38,970 nt of DNA from Dehalococcoidia bacterium (GCA_021162545.1 JAGGYM010000036.1:1-38970); one strand, 5' to 3'; shown: positions 8,728 through 18,446, counted from the stretch's first letter. Translations and numbers: made by a program. Notes: a model not told the origin generated them from the letters alone.

Positions 8728-9491
8728 ATGATTTCATTCTTTATTTTGTCATCGCCATAGTGGTGATAATACTGCTGTCAAATGCCATCAAGGTCGTTCA
8801 AGAGTATGAAAGGGGCGGCGTTTTCCGTCTGGGACGGTTCGTCGGGCTCAGGGGTCCGGGACTGATATTCCTTATTCCTTTCATCGAGCGCATGAGGAAA
8901 GTTGACCTGCGCGTAATTACCATGGATGTACCATCGCAGGAATGCATGACGGTGGACAACGTTACCGTTACCGTTGATGCCGTAATCTACTTCCGCGTGG
9001 TCGACGCCGCAGAAGCCATCCTCAAGGTGCTGGACTACATAAAGGCCACTTCGCTGCTGGCACAGACCACCCTGCGAAACGTGGTGGGACAATCCGAACT
9101 GGACGACGTGTTGTCTCACAGAGACCAGCTTAACGAAAAGATACAGACAATCGTGGACGAAGGCACGAATCCCTGGGGAATAAAGGTGAGCATGGTTGAA
9201 ATCAAGGACGTAGAACTACCACAGGTGATGCAGCGAGCCATGGCAGCTCAGGCTGAAGCGGAAAGAGACCGCCGGGCCAAGGTCGTCCACGCCGAAGGTG
9301 AATACCAGGCAGCGGAAAAGCTGGCACTAGCAGCCCAAGTTATTGCGACCCAGCCCTCAGCCATGCAATTGCGTTACCTGCAAACGCTGACCCAAATTGC
9401 TGAGGAGAAAAGCAGCACCATCCTGTTCCCCCTCCCCATGGAGCTGATAACTCCCTTCCTCGAGAGAGCGAAGAAACCCGATAAGGAGTAA
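8724..9491 (+). CDS. SPFH/stomatin-prohibitin family membrane protein
   Basis: 'VVQEYERGGVFRLGRFVGLRGPGLIFLIPFIERM' and 'QAMAAQAEAERDRRAKVVHAEGEYQAAEKL'; overlaps the NfeD gene by 4 nt. Confidence 0.95.
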   Translation: MNDFILYFVIAIVVIILLSNAIKVVQEYERGGVFRLGRFVGLRGPGLIFLIPFIERMRKVDLRVITMDVPSQECMTVDNVTVTVDAVIYFRVVDAAEAILKVLDYIKATSLLAQTTLRNVVGQSELDDVLSHRDQLNEKIQTIVDEGTNPWGIKVSMVEIKDVELPQVMQRAMAAQAEAERDRRAKVVHAEGEYQAAEKLALAAQVIATQPSAMQLRYLQTLTQIAEEKSSTILFPLPMELITPFLERAKKPDKE

Positions 9492-9500
9492 CTGTCCAGG

Positions 9501-10091
9501 GTGACAAACCCGAAGCCACTGGTTTTGGGCATAGCGGGCAGCCCGCGCTGCGGTGGCAACACCGACCTGCTCCTGGAGCAGGCGCTGTCAGGAGCTGACG
9601 GAGCAGGAGCCCGAACGAGGAGAATTAACAGCAGGGAGCTTAAGATAGCTCCCTGCTGTCACTGCGATAAATGCCTTCCGGAGGGCATCTGCGCCACGGA
9701 GGACGACATGCAGTGGCTCTACAGGGAATTGCGCCGGGCCGACCACCTCATTCTATCTTCCCCCATTTTCTTCATGGGGCTGCCGGCGCAGGTAAAAGCC
9801 ATGATCGACCGCTGCCAGGCGTTGTGGGTCATGAAATACCTGCTCAAGGTTCCCGTAGCCCTCGCATCGCAGAGCAAGCGAAGGGGACTGTTCCTCTCCG
9901 CGGCGGGCAACAACCGCCCCAACACCTTCCAGCCAGCTATAGCCACAGTGAAAGCGTGGTTCGCCACACTGGATGTTGACTACTCGGCCGAACTGCTTTT
10001 CGGGGGCATGGACGGAAGGGAAGCCATCACCGCTCATCCCACAGCGCTGCGGGATGCTTTCCTTGCCGGGGGAAAACTGGTCCGGGGATGA
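9501..10091 (+). CDS. NADPH-dependent FMN reductase / flavodoxin-family protein
   Basis: 'LGIAGSPRCGGNTDLLLEQAL', 'CCHCDKCLPEGICATEDDM', 'SSPIFFMGLPAQVKAMIDRCQALW'. Confidence 0.88.
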   Translation: MTNPKPLVLGIAGSPRCGGNTDLLLEQALSGADGAGARTRRINSRELKIAPCCHCDKCLPEGICATEDDMQWLYRELRRADHLILSSPIFFMGLPAQVKAMIDRCQALWVMKYLLKVPVALASQSKRRGLFLSAAGNNRPNTFQPAIATVKAWFATLDVDYSAELLFGGMDGREAITAHPTALRDAFLAGGKLVRG

Positions 10092-10195
10092 AGGTACCCT
10101 TCCCGCAGGTTGTGCCACCACCGCTCTCCCGCAGAGAAACGGAGAAAAACCCCACCACCACGGCGAGGCTGCTCCAAAGACAGAGAGGAAGGAAT

Positions 10196-11128
10196 TTAAT
10201 GAGCCAAGCCGGCGAGGTCAGTCAGCCTCTCTACCTTTTTCTCCCGCATGAATTCCTCTATCCCTTTCACTATAGTAAGGCCAATGCCGGGATCGGTAAA
10301 ATTGGCAGTGCCAACCTGTACAGCGCTAGCTCCACACATGATGAACTCCAGAGCATCGCTGGCTGACGCGATGCCACCACAACCAACTACCGGAACGCGC
10401 ACAACTTCAGCCACCTCGTAAACCATGCGCAGCGCCACTGGCTTGATAGCGGGGCCTGAAAGCCCGCCGGTTATATTTCCCAGGCGGGGCTTCCCTTTAT
10501 CAACAGCGAAAGCCATTCCCTTCAGCGTATTGATTAGAGAAATGGCATCGGCACCCGCCTCCTGCACCGCCAGGGCAATTGCCCTGATATCCGTCACGTT
10601 GGGGCTCAGCTTGACCATCAGCGGCAAGCTGCTGGCACCTTTGACTGCCGCAGTCACCCGTGCAGCGATTTCCGGGTTCATCCCAAATTCCGCTCCACCC
10701 GCGGAAACGTTGGGACAACTGATATTTAGCTCGATGCCGCTTATTCCCTGCACACCCTCCAACCTGGTCACCACCTCAACATATTCCTCTATCGTTTCTC
10801 CGGCGACGTTGACGATCACCGGGACCTGCCATGATGCCCATTTGGGAGCTTCCTCCCTGATTAAAGCCTCAACCCCAATGTTTTCCAGCCCCACGGAGTT
10901 AAGCAGACCGGATGCAGTCTCTACCAAACGCGGTTGAGGATTGCCACGACGGGGCGCAAGAGTGGTTCCCTTGCAGACAACAGCTCCCAGTTTTTGTATC
11001 TCGACGAGTTGCGCATACTCCTCCCCATAGCCAAAGATGCCCGACGCTATCATCACGGGATTCGAAAGAGATAATCCCGCGGAATGGCCTGGTGCCAGCT
11101 GAACGCACAGATTCGGGGAATTGTCCAT
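10196..11128 (-). CDS. pyrD: Dihydroorotate dehydrogenase (type 1B catalytic subunit-like)
   Basis: 'NPVMIASGIFGYGEEYAQL', 'GLLNSVGLENIGVEAL', 'ELNISCPNVSAGGAEFG', 'VKLSPNVTDI', 'GCGGIASASDALEFIMCGASAVQVGTANF'. Confidence 0.93.
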   Translation of the reverse strand: MDNSPNLCVQLAPGHSAGLSLSNPVMIASGIFGYGEEYAQLVEIQKLGAVVCKGTTLAPRRGNPQPRLVETASGLLNSVGLENIGVEALIREEAPKWASWQVPVIVNVAGETIEEYVEVVTRLEGVQGISGIELNISCPNVSAGGAEFGMNPEIAARVTAAVKGASSLPLMVKLSPNVTDIRAIALAVQEAGADAISLINTLKGMAFAVDKGKPRLGNITGGLSGPAIKPVALRMVYEVAEVVRVPVVGCGGIASASDALEFIMCGASAVQVGTANFTDPGIGLTIVKGIEEFMREKKVERLTDLAGLAH

Positions 11129-11236
11129 ATCCTGAATCTTAATTATATCCCAGGAAGTAGAGAAAGAATACCACTATATATAAATCAAAACTTCTGTCAT
11201 AATGGATGAAATACCATTCCAGGGCCAGAATCCAAC

Positions 11237-11911
11237 GTGCAGGAGCTTTGGAAGATGCAGGAGCCAACATACACAGTCCGCCTCATGAAGGAAGACGATG
11301 TTCATCAGGTGACAGAAATCGACCGTGAGGTCTTTCCCACCGAGTGGATGTTCCGACTTTCATCTTCCTATCAGAAGGAATTCAAAAACCCCCTGGCGCA
11401 CTATCTGGTAGCCTCCACCTGCAGCGATATATTTCCCGAACCGTGCCCGGCAATTGCCACCCAGCTACCCCTCTTCAGGAACTTCTTCAATAGCATGCAT
11501 CATGCCGCCCGGGGAGGAAAGGAAACGCAAAGCCCCTACATTGTTGGATTTGCCGGCCTGTGGATGATGGCACATAATGCTCACATCATGTCTCTCGCCG
11601 TGAGAGACAGATATCGTGGCGAAGGCATTGGTGAAGCGTTACTGATATCCATCATTGAGCTCGCAATCAGGCTAGATGCCAATATGCTCACCCTGGAGGT
11701 GCGCGCCTCCAACGACATCGCCCAGGCGCTTTACGAAAAACACGGGTTCAGGGCAGCAGGCTACCGTCCCCGGTACTATTCCGATAACGGAGAAGACGCC
11801 GTTATAATGAACACGAACAGCATTACTTCAGATTCGTTTCAGTCGTTTTTCCGGAGTTTGAAGGAAGAACATCTCCAGAGATACAACCACATCACTTTGA
11901 AAATTTCCTGA
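11237..11911 (+). CDS. GNAT-family N-acetyltransferase, RimI-like
   Basis: 'IMSLAVRDRYRGEGIGEALL' acetyl-CoA motif, 'LTLEVRASNDIAQALYEKHGFRAAGYRPRYYSDNGEDAVIM'. Confidence 0.88.
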   Translation: MQELWKMQEPTYTVRLMKEDDVHQVTEIDREVFPTEWMFRLSSSYQKEFKNPLAHYLVASTCSDIFPEPCPAIATQLPLFRNFFNSMHHAARGGKETQSPYIVGFAGLWMMAHNAHIMSLAVRDRYRGEGIGEALLISIIELAIRLDANMLTLEVRASNDIAQALYEKHGFRAAGYRPRYYSDNGEDAVIMNTNSITSDSFQSFFRSLKEEHLQRYNHITLKIS

Positions 11912-11954
11912 TACCAACCAATGCCCTTTTTCAAAACTTACTTTTGAAATGCCT

Positions 11955-11975
11955 TCTGCTACAATTGTAAGCAGA
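11955..11975. promoter_or_regulatory. Near-perfect 21-nt palindrome overlapping an extended -10-like element (TGCTACAAT) upstream of hemW
   Basis: TCTGCT-ACAATTGTA-AGCAGA; 40 nt before the hemW start. Confidence 0.5.
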
Positions 11976-12014
11976 GGGACCGGTGAGGCTGAGGGAAGGG
12001 AGGCTTTCGATTAA

Positions 12015-13181
12015 ATGCTCAAGGAAACAGAAAGGCAAACTGCAGGCAGCCAGGACATAGCGCTCTACGTTCACGTTCCCTTCTGCCGTCACAAATGCAA
12101 CTACTGTTCCTTCGTATCATATTCTCACCGTGAGTCCGACATACCCGCATACGTCAGCGCGCTTCAGGAAGAGCTGGCTCTGAGTGCCGCCGGACAGCGA
12201 GTATCCAGCCTGTACTTCGGAGGAGGAACACCAAGCCTGCTTTCCCCCCAGCAGGTCGGGGACATACTGTCCACCATCCGCTCACTCTTCAAGATAGACG
12301 AAGCAGCAGAAACAACCCTCGAAGCCAACCCGGGAACGGTGGATAGGCCATACCTGGCAGCCATCAGCGCCTCAGGTGTCAACCGGCTGAGCCTGGGTGT
12401 GCAGAGCCTGCACGACGACGAACTCAAGTTGCTGGGCCGCATCCACACCTCGGTAGAAGCCAAAAATGCCATGCGCTGTGCCAGGAGAGCCGGTTTCAGC
12501 AACCTGAATCTGGACCTCATCTACGGATTGCCGGGGCAAACTCTCTCAAGCTGGCAGAACACGTTGAACGAGGCCATCGAACTGGGAGCAGAGCATCTTT
12601 CCCTCTATGCGCTCAAGCTCGAGGGCGACGAGCCCCTCTACGAAGCAATTGAACGGGGAGAAGTACCACCTCCAGACCCCGACCTGAGCGCCGACCAGTA
12701 CGAACTGGCGGAGGAGTTGCTGGCGGCACACAGCTACCAGCATTACGAGATATCGAACTGGGCCAGGGAAGGAAGGGAGTGCCGGCATAACCTGGTCTAC
12801 TGGCACAACATGCCTTACCTGGGTATAGGCGTTGCCGCGCACTCTTACCTCGATGGCCACCGCTTCGCCAACACGAGAGACCTGGACAGATACCTTAAAG
12901 CCCTTTCACACGACGTACCACTGATAAGGGAGATGAGTGAGGAAATCGGGCCGAAAATGAAACTTGCCGAAACGGTTATCCTGGGGTTGAGGTTAAATTC
13001 AGGAGTGAGGCTGGATGACATACGTGCCCGATTTAGCGTAGACTTACGGGACAGATACCATCAAGAAATCGACGAGTTAACCTGTCTGGGACTTCTGGAA
13101 AATGATGCCGGAGGCATTCGCCTCACGAGTCGGGGCAGGCTACTGGCAAATGAGGCCTTCTGGCGATTCCTTCCAGAATAG
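12015..13181 (+). CDS. hemW: HemW-like radical SAM protein (coproporphyrinogen III oxidase-like)
   Basis: 'YVHVPFCRHKCNYCSF' CxxxCxxC cluster motif, 'SLYFGGGTPSLL', 'SLGVQSLHDDELKLLGRIH', 'NLDLIYGLPGQT'. Confidence 0.92.
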   Translation: MLKETERQTAGSQDIALYVHVPFCRHKCNYCSFVSYSHRESDIPAYVSALQEELALSAAGQRVSSLYFGGGTPSLLSPQQVGDILSTIRSLFKIDEAAETTLEANPGTVDRPYLAAISASGVNRLSLGVQSLHDDELKLLGRIHTSVEAKNAMRCARRAGFSNLNLDLIYGLPGQTLSSWQNTLNEAIELGAEHLSLYALKLEGDEPLYEAIERGEVPPPDPDLSADQYELAEELLAAHSYQHYEISNWAREGRECRHNLVYWHNMPYLGIGVAAHSYLDGHRFANTRDLDRYLKALSHDVPLIREMSEEIGPKMKLAETVILGLRLNSGVRLDDIRARFSVDLRDRYHQEIDELTCLGLLENDAGGIRLTSRGRLLANEAFWRFLPE

Positions 13182-13259
13182 AAAAAACAGGAAGGTCAAG
13201 TGGTATCAGGACAACAGAATATAAGGTAGATTTCGACCGAGGATATGAAGATTTAAACG

Positions 13260-15080
13260 ATGGATCAATCAATCACGAGAAACTTCTGCATTATCGCCCA
13301 TATCGACCACGGCAAGTCAACCCTGGCTGACCGACTGATTGAGATGACGGGCGCCATGCGCAGCGAGGACATACGCGAGCAGGTGCTGGACAGCATGGAC
13401 CTGGAAAGGGAGCGAGGCATCACCATCAAAGCGAAGGCTATCCGCCTCAACTACCAGGCCAGAGACGGCAAGAGCTACAGGCTAAACCTGGTAGATACAC
13501 CCGGCCACGTGGATTTCTCCTACGAGGTCTCGCGCACCATCGCCTCCTGCGAAGGAGCAGTGCTGGTGATAGATGCCACCCAGGGCATTCAGGCACAAAC
13601 ACTGGCAAATATCTACCTGGCCATGGAACACAAGCTGGAAGTCATTCCTGCGATAAACAAGATAGACCTGCCCGGCAGCGAACCCGAGCGCGTCCTGGAT
13701 GAGATAGAGAGCGTCCTGGGATATGACAGAGAAAGCGTGCTCTTTATAAGCGCCAAGACCGGCCAGGGAGTGCCCCTGCTGCTGGAGGAAATAGTCAGGC
13801 GCATCCCCCCTCCCAGGGGCAGTCCCGACATGCCACTGCGGGCACTCATCTTTGACTCGCATTATGATTCCTACAAGGGCGTGGTCGCCTATCTCCGCGT
13901 GGCGGATGGACAGATAGCAAAGGGAGACGACCTGCGCCTGATGGGTCAGGGCACGGAGATGGAAACACTGGAGGTCGGCTACTTCGCCCCGGGCCCGTGT
14001 CCCACCGACGGGCTTTCGGCGGGCGACGTCGGTTATATCGCCACAGGGTTAAAGTACGTGGGAGAATGTCGCGTGGGCGATACCGTAACCTCTCTGATCA
14101 ATGGCGCCACGGAACCCCTGATAGGCTACCGCCCGGCAAAGCCAATGGTGTTTGCCGGCATATACCCCGCGGTGGCAGATGACTACCGCGACCTTCGCGA
14201 GGCCATGGAAAAGCTCAGCCTCAACGACGCCTCGCTGTCATACGAACCGGAGTCCAGCCCACTCCTGGGACATGGATTCCGTTGTGGATTTCTTGGCTTG
14301 CTGCACCTGGACATCGTATGCGAAAGATTGGAACGCGAGTTTTCCCTGTCGCTGGTGGTCACAACGCCAGGCGTCAGCTTCCTCGTCACCAAAAGCAACG
14401 GGGAAAAGCTGACCATCATCAACCCGACCGACATGCCCTCGCCGGCAGAAATAGAGAAGCTGGAAGAGCCCTGGGTCGCCATATCCATCATCACGCCCTC
14501 GAAGTTCATCGGCTCCCTGATGGAGCTCATCATGGAATGTGGCGGCAGCTACAAGCGCACGGAGTACCTGGGACAGGCAAAAACGCTGGGGGAGCTGGGG
14601 CAGCGGGTACAGCTGGAATACGAAATACCACTGCGCTCAATGCTGACCACCTTCTATGACCAGTTGAAAAGCCGCAGCCGCGGTTATGCCTCACTAGACT
14701 ACGAGTTCCTCGGCTACAGAAAAGCCAACCTGGTTAAACTTGACGTGCTGGTAAACGAAGTACTGGCGGACGCCTTCAGCCGCATCATTCCCCCCGATAA
14801 GGCCCACGAAGTAGGCAAGGCAATGGTCTTCAATCTGAAAAAGGACATTCCCCGCCAGTTGTTCAAGGTACCTCTCCAGGCAGCAGTGGGAGGTCGCATC
14901 GTAGCCCGCGCCGACATACCGGCCAAGCGCAAGGACGTCCTGGCCAAGTGCTATGGAGGCGATATAACCCGCAAGCGCAAGCTGCTGGAGAAACAGAAAG
15001 AGGGCAAGAAGAAGATGAAGATCATAGGCCACGTTGAGATACCCCGGGAGGCCTTCATGAACGTTCTCAAGCTCAATTAA
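13260..15080 (+). CDS. lepA: Elongation factor 4 (LepA)
   Basis: 'NFCIIAHIDHGKSTLADRLIE', 'ERERGITIKAKAIRL', 'LVDTPGHVDFSYEVSR', 'GFRCGFLGLLHLDIV', C-terminal 'RKRKLLEKQKEGKKKMK'. Confidence 0.98.
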   Translation: MDQSITRNFCIIAHIDHGKSTLADRLIEMTGAMRSEDIREQVLDSMDLERERGITIKAKAIRLNYQARDGKSYRLNLVDTPGHVDFSYEVSRTIASCEGAVLVIDATQGIQAQTLANIYLAMEHKLEVIPAINKIDLPGSEPERVLDEIESVLGYDRESVLFISAKTGQGVPLLLEEIVRRIPPPRGSPDMPLRALIFDSHYDSYKGVVAYLRVADGQIAKGDDLRLMGQGTEMETLEVGYFAPGPCPTDGLSAGDVGYIATGLKYVGECRVGDTVTSLINGATEPLIGYRPAKPMVFAGIYPAVADDYRDLREAMEKLSLNDASLSYEPESSPLLGHGFRCGFLGLLHLDIVCERLEREFSLSLVVTTPGVSFLVTKSNGEKLTIINPTDMPSPAEIEKLEEPWVAISIITPSKFIGSLMELIMECGGSYKRTEYLGQAKTLGELGQRVQLEYEIPLRSMLTTFYDQLKSRSRGYASLDYEFLGYRKANLVKLDVLVNEVLADAFSRIIPPDKAHEVGKAMVFNLKKDIPRQLFKVPLQAAVGGRIVARADIPAKRKDVLAKCYGGDITRKRKLLEKQKEGKKKMKIIGHVEIPREAFMNVLKLN

Positions 15081-15086
15081 CAGGCC

Positions 15087-15533
15087 TCATTCGCCCGCTT
15101 CAAGAAGCACAAAGCCGCTTTGCTCATCTTTGAGCCGCGCCGCATTCGTACCCACGATTTCATAGAGGATAACCTCTCCCACCAGCCAGGTCTCCACACC
15201 ATGGCGCAGGCAGCCGGTCATGGTCTGCCCCGACCGCCCCAGCGCGGCGTGTATGTGCAGGATAGGCTTCCCCTCCTCCCCGGGGGCGAGCACGCCCACA
15301 CCCAGCACCTCATGCGCACCGTCTACGGGCAACAGCATCGGCTCAGGAGGCATTCCCTCCGAACGGCGCGGACCAACAACCACCCTGCCGCTTCCAACTC
15401 CTCCCACCAGGATGACATGCCCCACGGACACTCCCTTCTCCCCGGCGAAGCGCTCGATACATCCGGGCACCATATCACCATCATCAAGACGAATAACGAA
15501 AACCCGTCCTATTCTCCCTTCACTTGCCTTCAT
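15087..15533 (-). CDS. PCC/DUF296-domain (AT-hook-like) protein
   Basis: 'RVFVIRLDDGDMVPGCIERFAGEKGVSVGHVILVGGVGSGRVVVGPR', 'HIHAALGRSGQTMTGCLRHGVETWLVGEVILYEIVG'. Confidence 0.86.
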   Translation of the reverse strand: MKASEGRIGRVFVIRLDDGDMVPGCIERFAGEKGVSVGHVILVGGVGSGRVVVGPRRSEGMPPEPMLLPVDGAHEVLGVGVLAPGEEGKPILHIHAALGRSGQTMTGCLRHGVETWLVGEVILYEIVGTNAARLKDEQSGFVLLEAGE

Positions 15534-15630
15534 GGTAAACCTCCTTGACCGTCTCATGCACAATTGTAGCACTTGCCCAGACACTGGAGGCACCCTCAAT
15601 GCCAAGAAGGCAATACTTACTACTGGCAGT

Positions 15631-15831
15631 CTATCTGCCAGTAAGCCTTTTCAAGGCATAAGCTGCCATGTGACAAAATCCACCTACCAGAAGCCAGATC
15701 CCCAAAACGAGCAAATTTACCTGTGGCGGAGTAACGTCGTATAGCCACACACTCATCAATATAAGCCCGGTCCAAATAAACAAGTGGCTTGTTAACCATT
15801 CTTTGGTAGTTAGGACTTTTATACTTTTCAT
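15631..15831 (-). CDS. Small two-TM membrane protein
   Basis: 66 aa, two hydrophobic segments; start MKSIKVLTTKEWL. Confidence 0.5.
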   Translation of the reverse strand: MKSIKVLTTKEWLTSHLFIWTGLILMSVWLYDVTPPQVNLLVLGIWLLVGGFCHMAAYALKRLTGR

Positions 15832-15990
15832 TTGCTCTACCCTCCTTGTCCCATATATAACCAAATTATAAGGACTGGCAGGAGAGGAAAAACCTCACGG
15901 ATCAAAAGCCTCCCCGTATGCATATGGATGATTGAACAAAATGCTACAAAGTCCACTGGTCAGGGGTTCACTTCAGGCATTGTCATTGTT

Positions 15991-16314
15991 CTACATTACC
16001 TTGCTAGCACCCCAGAAAAGCAGCATGCCCAAAATCACGGTGCCGCTCAGGGATTTCGTCTTTAAGGCGAAGAGAAGGGTTGGAATGGCTACCAGCAGCT
16101 CAGGCCGAAACAGCTCAATATGCCTTGGTTCACCCGTCGTTACCAGTAATGGCAAGAGAAGGGCACTAAGTATAGCCACCGGAGTCAAATCAAGCCCTTC
16201 GACAAGCCAGTTTGGCAGGTTACGCCTTGCCAGAGCAAGTAGTGGAATACACCTTGGCAGATAAGTAACCAGACTCATGCCAAGAACGATAATAATGTAT
16301 TCATTCTCAAACAT
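15991..16314 (-). CDS. azlD: AzlD-family branched-chain amino acid transport protein
   Basis: 'VTYLPRCIPLLALARRNLPNWLVEGLDLTPVAILSALLLPLL'; directly follows azlC. Confidence 0.87.
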   Translation of the reverse strand: MFENEYIIIVLGMSLVTYLPRCIPLLALARRNLPNWLVEGLDLTPVAILSALLLPLLVTTGEPRHIELFRPELLVAIPTLLFALKTKSLSGTVILGMLLFWGASKVM

Positions 16315-16324
16315 TGTCCTAAAC

Positions 16325-17032
16325 TCATTTAACTCTTTTGGTTAATAAAACACCTAATGTTGCCGCCATAATTGACGCCAGAACAACGTATAAATTGCCT
16401 GGTAGTATCAGGGACAAGACTATTGCCATAGCCCCGGCAATACCCGCTGTCATCACGTATTTACGTCCTTTGAACTGAAATACCAGAAGGCCAATAAACA
16501 TGGCAATGAGGGCGTAGTCAATGCCAAAGGCTTTTGCCGGTATGAACTGCCCACAGTATCCACCTATTACCGTGCTTGCGATCCACGTAATGTTTGCTGC
16601 GTGATTTACGACGAATCCTCGCCTTATGTCCCAATCCCCACTCTTGAACTTGGAAAGATTGACCGCAAAGCTTTCATCGGTAACCCCATAGGCAAACAGG
16701 GGCAGGATTCTCTTTCTGACACTACCCAAGTGGAGAGCCAATGATGAACTCATCAGGAAGTGCCTTAAATTAACGGTGAATGTGGCAAATATAATCGAGG
16801 CCGCTCCTGCCCCACTCGCTAGCATTGATACAGCAATAAACTGTGAACTGCCCGCAAAAACTAAAAGAGACATGAAGCCAATTTCGAGCGGATATAAACC
16901 AGCTTTCTGAGCAATTACACCAAAGGCCAGACCCAAGGGAATATATCCAAGACAAATAGGCCAGGCGGCGATGAGCCCCTGCATGATTTCCGACCTGGTA
17001 TTTGCCCCGTCTTTATCTGCCATAGTACTCAT
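16325..17032 (-). CDS. azlC: AzlC-family branched-chain amino acid exporter
   Basis: 'GLIAAWPICLGYIPLGLAFGVIAQKAGL', 'VFAGSSQFIAVSML', 'NLRHFLMSSSLALHL'; start may be 17050. Confidence 0.9.
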   Translation of the reverse strand: MSTMADKDGANTRSEIMQGLIAAWPICLGYIPLGLAFGVIAQKAGLYPLEIGFMSLLVFAGSSQFIAVSMLASGAGAASIIFATFTVNLRHFLMSSSLALHLGSVRKRILPLFAYGVTDESFAVNLSKFKSGDWDIRRGFVVNHAANITWIASTVIGGYCGQFIPAKAFGIDYALIAMFIGLLVFQFKGRKYVMTAGIAGAMAIVLSLILPGNLYVVLASIMAATLGVLLTKRVK

Positions 17033-17073
17033 AAATGCTGGCCCTGCCACATCGGGACAACCAATTAATGAAC

Positions 17074-17102
17074 ACTTTAGGCAGTCGAGTTGCCTATGTC
17101 AA
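17074..17102 (-). promoter_or_regulatory. Sigma-70-like promoter for azlCD with an inverted repeat in the spacer
   Basis: Minus strand TTGACA - 17 nt - TAAAGT; spacer region carries AGGCA-N7-TGCCT. Confidence 0.7.
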
Positions 17103-17347
17103 CAGCCAACTGCTTATTTCACCAAATATTAGAGGCTGCAATGGCACCACAACCTACCTGATATCGAAAGCCCTGGTGGCTGAGACAACAAGCGACATAG
17201 CCCACAGCTCCAAGCAGTATACGTATACCAACGCCTTTACCTTTCGCTTGAAACCTTGTGTCAAACGAGGTCACGCCGATGTTCTTAAGAGCACTTGAGG
17301 GGATTTTGCCATCGAAGTACAGTATCAGGATTCAGTATTAGATGATT

Positions 17348-17644
17348 TTAGTATCTTCGCTGTTTTCCTCCACCAAACCCACCACCGCCACTTCTATCGT
17401 CAGTACGGGGGCGAGCCGCATTAACAACGATCTCTCGATCCATTAGCGATTTCCCGTTCAGGCTATTAATTGCAGCCTGACCTTCAGACACTGATGGCAT
17501 TTCAACAAACCCGAATCCCCTGACGCGCCCTGTATATTTGTCTTTTATAACATCCACAGATGCCACTTCTCCGAAAGCTGCAAATTCCTGTCGTAAGTCT
17601 TCCTCAGTTATATCGTATGACAGGTTACCCACATAGATTTTCAT
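17348..17644 (-). CDS. RRM RNA-binding protein (glycine-rich)
   Basis: 'KIYVGNLSYDITEEDLRQEFAAFGEV' RNP2, 'VRGFGFVEM' RNP1, Gly-rich tail 'SGGGGFGGGKQRRY'. Confidence 0.95.
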   Translation of the reverse strand: MKIYVGNLSYDITEEDLRQEFAAFGEVASVDVIKDKYTGRVRGFGFVEMPSVSEGQAAINSLNGKSLMDREIVVNAARPRTDDRSGGGGFGGGKQRRY

Positions 17645-17796
17645 ATTACTCTCCTCCTTGTTAAATTCCCAGGTGCTTCACTTGCTGTTTGCCGATTGTG
17701 TGCCAAACGACAGATGCCATAGCGCACCAGCACATCCCCAGGACACGCACAGACCAAACATTGCCGGCCTGTGCAGTCCTTAAGTTCAAGCCCGCG

Positions 17797-18108
17797 CTAC
17801 CTGCTCAGGCTAAGCTTATTGTAGCAATCGCGACAATAAACCGGTCTATCTTCGTGGGGTTCAAAAGGCACTTCAGTTTCACAGCCACACGCAGCGCATA
17901 TTGCGGGGAACATCTGGCGTCGTGACCCTGAACCATAGCCACCATCCCCATTGCGCTCCGACTTCCTTGCCTGGCGGCAGGAAGGACAACGCTTGGGCTC
18001 GTTGGTGTAACCTTTTGAGGCGAAGAATTCTTGTTCCCCAGCACTAAATGTAAACGTTGATCCACAATCAACACACTGGAGAGATTTGTCCTCAAAGCTC
18101 ATAGACAA
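17797..18108 (-). CDS. CxxC-type zinc-ribbon protein
   Basis: 'LQCVDCGSTFTFSAGEQEFFASKGYTNEPKRCPSCRQARK' and 'AICAACGCETEVPFEPHEDRPVYCRDCYNKLS', four CxxC pairs. Confidence 0.9.
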   Translation of the reverse strand: MSMSFEDKSLQCVDCGSTFTFSAGEQEFFASKGYTNEPKRCPSCRQARKSERNGDGGYGSGSRRQMFPAICAACGCETEVPFEPHEDRPVYCRDCYNKLSLSR

Positions 18109-18213
18109 CCTCCTCTTATAAATTAGTTAGTTCGAGTTGGCCATCCGCCGCTTGAGTAAACCTGAATAGTTCCACTAAAATGTCCGATAACCGAAACTAA
18201 AACCACCATAAAC

Positions 18214-18242
18214 ACTATACACTAAAGATTCCTCATTTGCAA
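18214..18242 (-). promoter_or_regulatory. Sigma-70-like promoter for the zinc-ribbon gene
   Basis: Minus strand TTGCAA - 17 nt - TATAGT; predicted start ~100 nt upstream of the ATG. Confidence 0.55.
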
Positions 18243-18446
18243 AAGCAAGGCAAACTTCCCGGGAAGAAAGACTTTGTTTCCCAACCGATAACCCGCCCGA
18301 TTAGTATAATCACGCCCAGGGGAACGGCTTTACGCCAATAAGTGTGAATTTTTGACCTCGTCAGGGGCACACTGTATGCTATTGATAAAGAGCGAGAGGC
18401 CAACCCAAATTACCTCACTCCATGGCCATCCGGAGAAGCAGGAGCT

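Noticed and set aside
17035-17298. 87-aa plus-strand ORF, and an opposite-strand 64-codon open stretch without a start codon
   Set aside because: Overlaps the azlCD promoter; neither frame shows recognizable motifs. An old gene remnant is possible but unsupported.
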